DNA of 33,955 nt from Gryganskiella cystojenkinii (taxonomy: Eukaryota; Mortierellomycota; Mortierellomycetes; Mortierellales; Mortierellaceae), in the NCBI GenBank assembly GCA_015852425.1, contig JAAAIG010000151.1, positions 23,001 through 56,955 of the forward strand, read 5' to 3'. Made by a program: the position numbers and the translations under genes. The notes under the pieces were generated by a model. The model was given only the letters and a program-made list of their open reading frames with translations. It made no database searches and was not told the DNA's origin. Within the stretch, counting starts at the first letter, position 1. The number at the start of each line of letters is the position of its first letter. This document shows positions 8,712 to 19,072 of the stretch, piece by piece.

Positions 8712-11594
8712 TTAACGTCTCTTGTACTTCTTGGTACTCTTGAAGGCCTTGTTTCCACGAAGCTTGCCCAATTTACCACTGCGCTCCTTCTTCTCATCTT
8801 TCTTGTTACCAAACTTAGAGTTGGAACCCAACTTCTTGGATGCGGCAACGCCAGACCTGGAGGTATCGGCCAAATCCTTGGAGAAGTCGACATCTTTCTT
8901 CTTCTTCTTTTTCTTTTGATCCTGAGGTTTCGTTTGTACACGCTCGGGTGCAAGCTTGGGAATCTTTGTTGGCTTGAGAGCCTTTTTGGCAGAGTGAATC
9001 GATTTGCTGTGCGAGCTAATATCCTGTTGATCCTCCTCCGAGAGCTGAAGACGTCTCCGCTTCTGACGCGACATGCCGGCGAACCGATCTCGCTTGGGTG
9101 CATCGGGTTCTGCAACTTTACGCTTCTTGGGCTCGTTCAACGAAGACTTACTAGCGTCCGCAGCCAACTTTTTCTCATCCGCGGTCTGGAACCAAGTCTT
9201 GGCTGGTCGGCTGTAAATCTCGTCCTCGTGCTTCAACAAGTTTTGAGACTTGCGCATCTCCATCTCGGCCTGACGCAAGGCCTTGTCCTCCTTCTCCTCA
9301 GCCATGACTTCCTTGACACCATCGGTCAATCCCTCGACGCGCTCACGGTACCGGGTAATCACATCCTGGGGAATGACGCGATGCTTGACCGTCCGCTTGT
9401 CCGCGTTCTTGATCGCGAGCTTGAGCAACTTGCGATCATTCTCTCCCGCCAACGTAACAGCACGACCCATACGACCGGCACGAGCGGTACGACCGACACG
9501 ATGTTGGTAAATGGCATAGTTCTGGGGCATGTTGAAGTTGATGACGGTGTCGATACCCTTGATATCCAAACCACGAGACGCCAAATCGGTCGCCAAGAGG
9601 AAATCAACTCGCTCATCTCTGAACTCCTCCAAAGACGCAAGACGTTGTTCCTGAGTCAAATTTCCGTGCAACTCTGCGGAACGAAGACCCATCAAACCGA
9701 AAATAATCTTCATCTGATGGGCTGCGGCCTTGGATCGGAAAAAAATAATCACACGACGCTTGAACGTACGAGAGCACAGGGCCAAGAGGACTGCGGGACG
9801 ATCTTCCTCACGATGTTGACGGATACGGACAAACTCCTGAACCAAACGGGCAGCGGTCGCGTTGGTAGAATCGATTTGGAGACGGACGGGTCGGTTCAAG
9901 GACATGCGGATTAGCTCATCGACATTGTCAGTCATGGTGGCAGAGAACAACATGGTCTGACGGTTCTGAGGGCAGGCTTTGACAATCTCGGTTAATTCGG
10001 CCGAGAAACCATCTTCAAGCATACGATCAGCCTCGTCCATGATCAAAATATCAATGTGGTCAAGAGTGAAGGAGCGAGAGTTGAGGATATGATCGATCAA
10101 ACGACCAGGGGTAGCGATCAAGACATCGGGACGAGTACGAAGTTGGATTTCCTGTGCGTTACGGGACAAACCACCGACGCAGAGACCAAATGTGATATCA
10201 GTGAAGCTGGCGAGTTTTTGAGCAACACTGTGACACTGAATAGCCAATTCACGAGTGGGACACAAGATCAAGACACGCGAAGTAGCCGTCTGACGGGATC
10301 TGTAAAGGAGACGTTCCAAAACGGGAACAACGAACGCAGCAGTCTTTCCTGAACCTGTCACGGCACCACCACAAATATCCTTGCCCATCAGCGCCACAGG
10401 GATCGTCCTAGCCTGAATTTGAGTTGGCTGAATGAATCCGACCTGAGCGAGACCCTTCAAGATGGGACGAGAGAGGTTCATTGTCGCAAAAGTCTCGGCG
10501 ACCTCTGTTGGCGTATCAGTCTCTGGGGCGAAGTATGCTCTCTTGCGCTAATTGTCGTGGAGGAAAAAAAAGTGTTAAATTTTCGAGTAATGTGATGCAC
10601 CATAAACAGCCCAGAGGTAGCTTGTGTTCCTACCTCCTTCTGGAACTCTGTTTCTTCTTCTTCCTCGTCCTCGCTCTCGCTTGCGCTCTCCTCTTCCTCC
10701 TCATTCTCTGATCCTGACTCTTCCTCTGAACCTTCGCTACCAGAGTCTTCCTCACTGGCATCTTCGAGTTCAGCCTCCTCGGCCTCGTCGTCCTCCAAAC
10801 CAGCATCCTCGTCACGACCACCACCGAAACCATCAGCAGCTATTTGACAAGAGACAGACAAGTGTTAGTCTGTGGTAAAGAGAAATCTCCATTTTCGATC
10901 CGAATAACAAGCACAAGTCATGGTATGCATACCGATATCCTCGTCATCCTCATCAAACTGAATGCCATCCATCTCGGTGCCTTCCTCATCCGAATCCAGT
11001 GCCTCTTGGAACTCTATAAGATTGCAAACGTACAAGAGTCAGCGTGTCGTTCTAGTTTTGTCTAAACGCAGTGACAGGCTTGTCAAATGAAAATAACATA
11101 CCACTCTCGTCATCCTCGTTCACCTCAGGCTCCTCCTCGATAGGTGCGACGACCTTGCCCGACTTCTTGGCCTTGACCTGAGCCCGTTTCCGGGCAATAA
11201 TATCGTCCAGGCTCAAACCAGGCTGCATCTGTTGTTTGTTTTACCAGTAGTTTTTTAGGTGTTAATCGTCTTTTCACTGATCGGTGTTTCCTAACCGAGG
11301 TTTCTTTTCCGGAGGCGGTATAACCTCAATCACACATACCTCATCCTGTGCGCGAAGGGCAGCACGGGCCGCGGTGAAATCCCAATCGTGATGAGCGCCC
11401 ATATGTCCTCCTCCCTCGGCGTCGAAGGAGAAGTTGGGGTCGAGGTCACCAGAGTCCTTGGTCATCTGGTGTCCTTTCTTGTTCTTTTTGTTCTTTTTCT
11501 TAGTGGCGACCTCCTCGACCTCGATTTCCTCCTCGTCAAGAAAAGGAACCGACTCGTCGTCGTCGTCAATAGTCATCACAAAGTCGTTCGACAT
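8712..11594 (-). CDS. DRS1: Drs1/DDX27-type DEAD-box RNA helicase for 60S ribosome assembly
   Basis: Drs1 (human DDX27) is a nucleolar ATP-dependent RNA helicase needed for 27S pre-rRNA processing and 60S subunit maturation. Five exons on the minus strand join in frame: 11594-11340, 11228-11102, 11013-10933, 10839-10634, 10547-8712 (834 aa). The N-terminal ~220 residues are acidic with Lys-rich patches, as usual for the family. The core follows: Q motif (GFIQPTQIQARTIP), motif I TGSGKT (about 287-292), PTRELA, TPGRL, DEAD (394-397), SAT (425-427), RGLDI, and HRVGRTAR (572-579). The tail is Lys-rich with a run of lysines near residue 770. The sequence TFATMNLSRPILKGL just before the Q motif is typical of Drs1. 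The start at 11594 opens an acidic segment and is preceded by a pyrimidine-rich leader on the coding strand. The gene is divergent from RPC40, 411 bp away. A PAC-like heptamer lies 94 bp upstream. Confidence 0.95.
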
Positions 11595-12005
11595 TTTCTG
11601 TATATAAACGTCTCTCGAGTGGAGGGGTAAAAGGGGGATATGGGATGTATGGGAGAGAGAAATGGAGAGGGCGAGAGAGAGAAGAGACGATGAGACGAAT
11701 GGATGGTATGGGCAAAGAGATGTCTAATGGAAAAGTCTAATGGTTCTCCCAAAGCTGTCAAAGGAGAGGGTTCCTTTTTTCATTTTTTCTTTTCTTTTTT
11801 TTTCTGTTGTTTACCTGTGACTGTATAATTTTACATGGGTTTGAAATGAACGAACCCGAATGAGAAAAAGGGACTGCGTTCGTGACGTTCTATTTTTCTT
11901 TGTTTTCTTTGTAACACAGTCCAACATTCGCCCTTCTTTTTTTTGCATTGTCTTGTCCTCCTCTCTCATTCCATCCATTCACATCCCATCACATCAACCA
12001 TCACC
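11595..12005. promoter_or_regulatory. Divergent promoter between DRS1 and RPC40
   Basis: This 411-bp gap must contain both promoters. Each flank is pyrimidine-rich on its own coding strand (GA-rich on plus at 11640-11690 for DRS1, CT-rich at about 11945-12000 for RPC40). CGATGAG (11688-11694) matches the core of the PAC element known from ribosome-biogenesis promoters of budding yeast. A single seven-base match has an appreciable chance probability, so it is only suggestive. Confidence 0.5.
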
Positions 12006-13439
12006 ATGGTTTCCGAGAAGAAGAACTTTGCCCACAATGATATTGAGACCTTGCGCTCTCGAGTCATTGTCGAGCGTGACCGTGTCACCAGCGTACGACC
12101 CCTTCCCCTTTTCAATGCTACTGCAAGCTACTTACCGGCCTTACACAACGACGACCAAACACTTTGAGCAAGGCCACTCATATCTGTTTTTTGTCTACAT
12201 TGTTCTCAATAGACCGCCTCGACTGACTTCCCTCACAACTATCCCGGCCAGGATCTCGCCTTCGACTTGGAAAAGTTCAAGGAGGTATGTCTTTAGACTC
12301 CGAAAACACACTCTGACGACGGGATGTGTTCCCTTGTTGTGGATCTATCCAAGGCACTTGTTACTCGACAGGACACTCCCCTTAGCTCGCGTTTTAACAA
12401 AACTCCAACCCCCCCTCACTTTCTGCCTCTTTTCTAACAGATGTTCAAGATCAAGATCAACCGCCTCTCAAAGACCGACATGGAGTTTGACATGAGCGGG
12501 ATCGATGCCTCCATCGCCAACGCCTTTAGAAGAATCTTGATCGCCGAGGTCCCCACCATGGCTATCTCCAATGTCTTTGTCATGAACAACACCTCGATCG
12601 TTGTTGATGAAGTCCTTGCTCACCGTCTCGGCTTGATCCCCATCTTGGCGGACCCCACCAAATTTGACTTCAAGACCAAGGATGACACACCAATGGATAC
12701 CAACACTATCGTCTTTAAGCTCAAAGTCAAATGCACTCGCAACCCTGCCGCCTCAGCCTCCGAGACCGACCCCCTGAAGAAGTTTTTGCACTCGAGTGTC
12801 TATTCCGGCGATATGATCTGGGATCCCAAGGGCGATCAGGAAGAGCGATTCAAGGAATGCCCCATCAAGCCCGTCTTTGACGATATCGTCATTGCAAAGC
12901 TGAGACCTGGTCAGGAGATTGAGGTCGAGATGCATTGCGAGAAGGGTCTTGGACAGGATCATGCCAAGTGGTCCCCGGTCGCGACTGCGACGTATCGTCT
13001 CTTGCCCGAGATCTTGATCAATGGCGAGATTACTGGTCAGGCTGCCGTCAAGTTCCAAAAGTGCTTCCCTGAGGGCGTTGTTGATATTGTTGTTGAGAAG
13101 GGCGTCAAGAAGGCTGTAGTCGTGAACGCAAGAAAGGATACCGTCTCAAGAGAGGTTCTCCGTCATGCCGAATTTGAGAACAAGGTCAAGCTTACCCGTG
13201 TCCGTGATCACTTTATCTGTAAGTTTTTGAACTAGATCGTTTGCTGATTTAATGACTCTGTACTGCGCCACCAACCTTCCACACTAACTAACATTATGGC
13301 ATATTTTTCTTTTTCAGTCACTATCGAGTCTGTTGGATCGATCGAGCCCCAGGATCTCTTTGTTCAGGCTGTTCAGGTTCTTGTTGACAAGTGCGCACAG
13401 GTCAAGCGTGCTCTTCAGGCTACCCTTCACTCCGAATAA
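12006..13439 (+). CDS. RPC40: RNA polymerases I and III shared subunit AC40 (RPAC1)
   Basis: AC40 pairs with AC19 to form the alpha-like assembly platform of RNA polymerases I and III, so it acts in the nucleus and nucleolus on rRNA and tRNA transcription. Four exons join in frame: 12006-12092, 12213-12284, 12441-13218, 13318-13439 (352 aa, close to the usual size). Signature segments include the alpha-like dimerisation motif (SIANAFRRILIAEVPTMAIS), the following LAHRLGLIPI, and the C-terminal return to the dimerisation fold (FTIESVGSIEPQDLFVQAVQ). It lacks the Cys cluster of the archaeal D subunit, as is normal for AC40. The ATG sits in a favourable ACCATGG context. It is divergent from DRS1 and converges on RRP43, 251 bp away. 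Confidence 0.95.
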
Positions 13440-13690
13440 TCTCTGAACCCTGAACCTTTAGCAAGATGGAAGACAAAAAAACATATCCCCCACCCCCCTC
13501 CTTTGCCACTCATCACCATCGTCAACCCTTGCCAAACACACACAATCTCTGCTTCATTTCTCCACTGCATGTAATATAAACCTTCCAAAAAGCATTACCA
13601 TTGTCCAACTTTTTGAACTTGATCTTTATGAATGCAGAAGAGAGTGGGGGTATTTTTTTAAATGATTTTTATTTGTTCTATTATCACCCT

Positions 13691-14767
13691 TTATTGCTGC
13701 ATCAAGGCGAGGAGTTCCTTGCTTCGCTCTCTTGCCCGGTCCACACACTGCTTCAAGATCGATTGTGAGCTCGATCCGCCACCGACCTTGGACAGCGCAC
13801 AGATTTGGCCTTCCTCATCGACTGTGACTGAGATCTGACCCTCACAAATCGACTCTTCTGCAAAGTTGGGATCCGCCAAGAGTTCCAAGGAGGTATCAAA
13901 GAGAACAAAAGAGGAGCTCAGCGGTGTCCGGTTCAACTTCAAAGTAAAAGAGTTTTCATTGTCCAGTTCGTCGACTCCTGACACCTTGACAATCCCTTCA
14001 TCGTATGTTGGTTTGCGAATGCGGACTATTGAGAGACACGTTGAAAAAAGCAAACATATATCGTTAGATCATTACTCTCGGGACAAGCACGGGGTCAGAT
14101 CCGGTTCGAAACGATATTTTTACCATTGGCGAGCGCAGCCATGACAGAGGCCAAGGCAGCATCATAGATATTTCCATCGTAACTGACACAGACAACATCG
14201 ATCCAGAGTGACCAGACGGCCTTGCCCTCCTCAATACAAAGATCCTTCAGATCCATGACTTTGCTCTCCTTCAAGACGCGATCGATCGCATCGGACGTGA
14301 CCTGGGCTTGTTCACTGGGAGGTCCAGGTCTGAAAGCGCTTGAGCAGATGGGTGAGAGATCAACGTTAGGTACTATATAACGGAAAGAAAAGTGTGTCTT
14401 TTGTTAGCTTTCGATTTCGATTGTATTCGCAATAGAAAACGCGACGCCCTAGAGGTCCACAAGGGGGGTTTTTTTTCCTACCGAGGTATCCTTGGTCAGG
14501 CGTGTCAAGTTTTGGCTCTGCTACCTCGGCTTTGATACCGCAGACAACAGTCGTGCCTCCGACACGGACCATGGCAGAACCGTTAGCGGTGGTAATGACT
14601 CCATAATGAACTGTGGTAGGACGAAATCCCGTGAGGAGACGACCGTCTGGACGAACACCCTGAGAGATAAACTTGCGGAAATATTCAGCAGGATGTAATT
14701 TCTGAAAGGTAGATGCCGAGAATGTGAATGCTGGCGAAGGTGCCGAGGACGTTGTTGCTGTTGCCAT
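13691..14767 (-). CDS. RRP43: Exosome core ring subunit Rrp43 (EXOSC8), RNase PH-like
   Basis: Rrp43 is one of six RNase PH-like proteins in the exosome ring, which channels RNA to Rrp44 and Rrp6 for rRNA 3' processing and RNA decay. Three exons on the minus strand join in frame: 14767-14482, 14372-14124, 14025-13691 (289 aa, close to human EXOSC8). The N-terminal sequence has the family hallmark of a Tyr-Phe (YFRKFI) followed by RPDGR, then TTVVCGIKAEVAEP. The second exon has PNVDLSPICSSAFRPGPPSE, which points to the Rrp43/EXOSC8 branch rather than Rrp42 or Rrp45. The C-terminal part has QISVTVDEEGQICALSKVGG. Eukaryotic ring subunits of this type are catalytically inactive, so its role is structural. 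A CACGTG box (14904-14909) lies 137 bp upstream of the start. Confidence 0.92.
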
Positions 14768-15505
14768 TATTATTGTATGTTTTGGTGTGTGTGTGTGTGT
14801 AAATGGTTAAGAAGAGAGGGGAGTATGCCAGTGCAAGTCCAATGCATGTTTCTTTCTTTGAAGAAGAGAGTGTGACAACAACAAAGCCACCCAAAAAGAA
14901 CTGCACGTGACAGCAGATCAGGTCGAAAATCTCGCGTCGTCCTCGTGTGCTGTTTTTTTAAACTTCTGCTTCAGGTCGGTTGATATTGTCATGATCCTTC
15001 GAACGTTCTGTCTGCTGACCGCCTTGGTCAGCAACCTTAAGTGTGCGCCCTGAATCACCGAGAAAGATTGCCGATCGGCTCCACAAAAGAGAGACCACAA
15101 AAGAAGAAATAAAAGGGTGGAAAGAGTGAGCTGGAATCGTGTGACAGAAAGCTCTTCGTCAAGACGAGAATCAAATTAAAAATAAATATTTTTTTTTAAA
15201 AAAAACAAATCAATGTTCTTTCTCACCCTAACTATACAATAACCGTTACTAACGCCCTTTTGGACATAATGGTGTCTTCTGTCTCGGTAGCGGGACCCTC
15301 ACTACAATCCACCACAAAACCACAATCTTTTCGTTCTCGTTTTCTACGTTTTTCCTTTTCCATCTCTCTTTTATTTTTCTGTTTTTGTCCTTCTACTCGC
15401 ACCTTTTCCGACTCTTCACTCTCGTTCATAAAAGCACCCACTCGAAAGCACGACCAGACGGGAGAAAAAAAAAAGAACCGACAAACCAACCTGCCAACAT
15501 AGACG
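14768..15505. promoter_or_regulatory. Divergent intergenic region between RRP43 and the subtilase gene
   Basis: This 738-bp gap holds both promoters. On the RRP43 side there are a CACGTG box (14904-14909) and a short (GT)n tract (about 14785-14800). In the middle is a very AT-rich block (about 15172-15212). On the protease side is a CT-rich tract (about 15330-15420) and a TATA-like ATAAAAG at about 15428, roughly 75 bp before the ATG. No gene is seen within it. Confidence 0.45.
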
Positions 15506-18500
15506 ATGAAGTTTCCATCCTTCATCCTCTCCGCCACCCTCGCCTCCCTCCTCTGCCTCTCAATCGTCCCCGACAACAATGTCTTCGTCTTCTCTCAAAG
15601 ACTCTCCCAGGTTCTGAATCGAGTCAAGGTCATCTCGGACGGTGGCACGACCGTTGGAGGATGGAAACATCATAAACCTCAGTTTCAGGATCCCATCATC
15701 CGATCTACAGATCTCGTTGAGAACGCTCTCTTGCATGCGTACTGGATTGATTTCCATGATCAGTTCTCTCAACACGAGAAGTTTTCTACACTCGTTACAG
15801 AACACCCTGGAATTACGCTCAGACATGAGTTTTGGGGGTTTTTGAACGCGGTCACGGTCGATGTCAAGGATGATTCAGTCTTGAAGGAAATCTTGGAACA
15901 GATCGAAGGCATCAAGATGGTCGAGCCGGTGGTAATGTGTCTTGAGGAAAGGAAGAGGAAAAAAATTGCATTTTTTTTAATAATGATAACTGACCCCACC
16001 CTCTGCACTTCTTTTGGTTTCAACTTAATCAGGTCATGCATGACAGACCTGAAGTTCTCGAAATAGTCCAGGCATTAGGCAAGGGATCCAGAGAAAAAAA
16101 GTACCCAGTGTAAGGGAAACTGAAATCCAAAACGCTTGTAACCAAAAGTTCAAGATCAAGTTTGCAACCGGTCTGACAACTGTTCTTGTGCCCAAATTTG
16201 TCAATAGCCACGATTTTACAGGTGTGAAGGAGGTCCACGAATCCCTCAAGTTCTTTGGTAACGGTATCAAGGTCGGTATCATCGACTCTGGTGTCGATTA
16301 CACTCATCCTGCTTTGGGCGGCTGTTTCGGCCCCGGATGCAAGGTCGCTTACGGAACGGATTTCGTCGGTGATGATGGAAAGAGTCCCGATGATGATCCC
16401 AAATCCGACTGTGATGGACATGGTACTCACGTCGCTGGTATCATTGCTGCCAATGACACCACTTTTATCGGCGTCGCTCCTCAAGGTAAAAAACGAGCTG
16501 TATAATCGAGTAAATAGACTTGTTCTAAATACGACAGATCGACTGACATGATTATTTGCATGATATTCTTCGCATACGCATTATAGCCACCCTCGGCGCC
16601 TACAGAGTCTTTGGTTGCAAAGGCGGCACCAGTAACGACTTGATCATGAAAGCCCTCATCCGCGCCGCTTCTGATGGTATGCAAGTCATCAACCTTTCCC
16701 TTGGTGGTCCCGGTGGATGGCGTCAAGATCGAGAGGCCCGTTTGGCTGACGAACTCTCCAAGAACGGTACTTTGATCGTCGCTGCGATGGGTAACGAGGG
16801 TCAAATGGGACTTTTTGAATCCTCCTCGCCGGGCGTGGCTGGCTCTTTAATTACTGTTGCCTCAACAGAAAACGAGTTCAGAAGCAACCTCTACATGTCT
16901 GTGGATCAGACGACTCTCAAGAACACCGACGTGAGCGAGGAAGGGGAATACGCCAGTTATGCGACTCGAGAAGAATCCGCGCAACCCGGTGGAGAGAAAC
17001 AAGCTCGCCCGATCTTGTTCATGGGAGACGCTGAAATGGATCTTGCCAATACGACTTTGGTCCAAATTGCGCCTGGTACCTCAACCCAGATCCCGGATGA
17101 TGCATGTAAACCCATCACGAAGGACTTGAGGCGTAAAATCGCTTTGATCCGCCGCGGTGGTTGTACGTTTAAAATCAAACTTTCCAATGTTGCACTTGCA
17201 AACGCCACGGGTGCCATCATTATGGACAACGTGAAATCCGAGGGCTTCTCAGCCGATACTGAAGGGGCCATGGTCAAGGTCCGCACAATCACCATGGACG
17301 ATGGTGAATTCTTACTTAACACGATTGAAAAAGAAAGGAAGGAAAAAGAAGGTATCAAGCTGTCGGCGGGGGATGGTCCCAAGAAGGTCTTTAACCCCAA
17401 CGGCGGATTCCTTTCTATTTTCTCATCCATGGGACCCGATTCGGAGTTGAACTCGAAGCCGGACATTGCTGCTCCTGGTGGTCAGATCTGGTCCACCTTC
17501 CCAGTCAAGGTAAATGAAAATCATCATCAACGAATTATTCAATTTTTTTTTTTTTTTTTTGCCTAGATGTGTAACTAATATTTTTGAATTTTCTACCATG
17601 TTATTTACAACAGCTCGGCTCTTATGCATCCCTGTCAGGTACATCAATGGCGACGCCTTACGTCGTAGGGTGCGTGGCTCTCTACCTCGAGGGTCTCCCC
17701 AACGCAGAGCATACTTCCGAGGCCGTCAAGACTGCCTTCCAGAACTCGGGTCAGCCTCGCAAACAACAAAAAGGTTTCAAGGGTTACGCCTCTGTGACCC
17801 AACAAGGTGCAGGTCTCTTGAACCTCATGGACATTCTCTCGAACAAGGTCCAGATCAGTCCCTCTCACATCTCCTTGAACGACACCATGTTCTTGAACGC
17901 AAACCAAAAGTTCACCATCACGAACAGCGGTCAGACCCCACTTCAGTACAAGATTGATGTCATCCCTGCGGCTGGACTCTTGCCTTTTGATAAGAATAAG
18001 ATGGTTGACAAAGCCCCCATCGCGGTCGAGGCCAAAGCGTCGGTCAAGTATTCTCAACGTGTTGTCGATGTCCCTGCAGGATCCACCGCGAATGTGGACC
18101 TAACCTTCCGGGGCCCCCCGACCGATCCTTCGAAATATGTGATCTACTCGGGTTATGTTCGTTTCACACCTCAAAACATTTCATCTCAGACTCCCGTCGT
18201 CCATGTTCCTTATATGGGCATGCAAGGTGATTTCAAGAACGTTCCAATTTTGGATCGTTCTTTTGGTCTTCGTATCTTTGATGCTCGCGGTCGCCCTCTT
18301 CATTCCCGTGGATCCGGCACTGGTGGCTCAGGAAGACGCGAACATGGTCAGGTCGGAATCAAAGATGCCTCTGTCGGTGCAGCAGGATCGATCAGCGACC
18401 AGATCAGGACAGATCCCACCCACGGTAGCGCCGAATTAGAGGATCCAAGCGCACAACCACCCGCAGACGGAGGACGACCCCGAAATCGACAAAACACAAT

Positions 18501-18837
18501 GAAGGTCGTCTTCCGTATGATCACTGCAGCTGAGATCCTAGTGTTAGATTTGGTCTCGGAAAAGGGCGACGATCCTTATCAAGTCCAGAGTTATGGTGTC
18601 CTCAAGAACGGTATTGCCCGGTTCGTACCCAGAAACGACCAATTGGAGGGGAACGCGTTCCAAGTCATGGGTTGGGATGGTCAATTGCTGAAAGAAGATG
18701 GAACGACTACCACGGCTATTGAAGGGACCGAGGGTCAGACCTTCCGTCTTCGGATCTCACTCTTGAAACATTTCGGAAACCCAGAGAACGACAAGGACTT
18801 TGAGTCTCATCTGTCAGATCCTTTCACTTTCCACTGA
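15506..18837 (+). CDS. Secreted subtilisin-like serine protease (S8) with PA insert and Fn3-like C-terminal region
   Basis: A predicted extracellular endoprotease. The N-terminal ~25 residues form a signal peptide (KFPSFILSATLASLLCLSIV), followed by an I9-like propeptide. Exons: 15506-15931, 16033-16107, about 16161-16485, 16587-17509, 17614-18837 (about 990 aa). The catalytic triad is visible: Asp in GIIDSGVDYTHP (~209), His in DGHGTHVAGI (~254), Ser in GTSMATPYVVG (~594), with the oxyanion Asn in AAMGNEG (~345). A PA domain interrupts the catalytic fold (about 400-500, with IRRGGCTFKIKL). Downstream is a long Fn3-like region as in large Vpr/C5a-peptidase-like subtilases, interrupted by a Gly/Arg/Pro-rich stretch (about 805-880). 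The exon 2-exon 3 join is uncertain: the frame changes from 1 to 0 and needs either a ~53-nt intron (donor GTGTAAG at 16108, acceptor at 16160) or a small indel. The other joins are clean. Confidence 0.88.
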
Positions 18838-19072
18838 GAGTTAACCCCATCCCAACCACAAAAAGAGTGAAGATAGACACCTCACCATAGATCGATACAC
18901 CTCACTCTCTCGCTTTCCCACATCTGCATCGTATTTTCCTTTATTTTACATTTCTTCATTTTTACAATATTTATTCACCATTTTAAAAAAAAAATATTTT
19001 GAAAAATACAACCAACGGATGGGGGGTTGTTTGTTAATAGGTTTACATGCTAATGATACAATTATGTTGTTG

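Noticed and set aside
8610..9914. 434-codon plus-strand open frame with many Leu residues
   Set aside because: It is exactly antisense to the DRS1 helicase core, and its Leu/Arg-rich composition is what the complementary strand of that gene gives. There is no start context or domain of its own.
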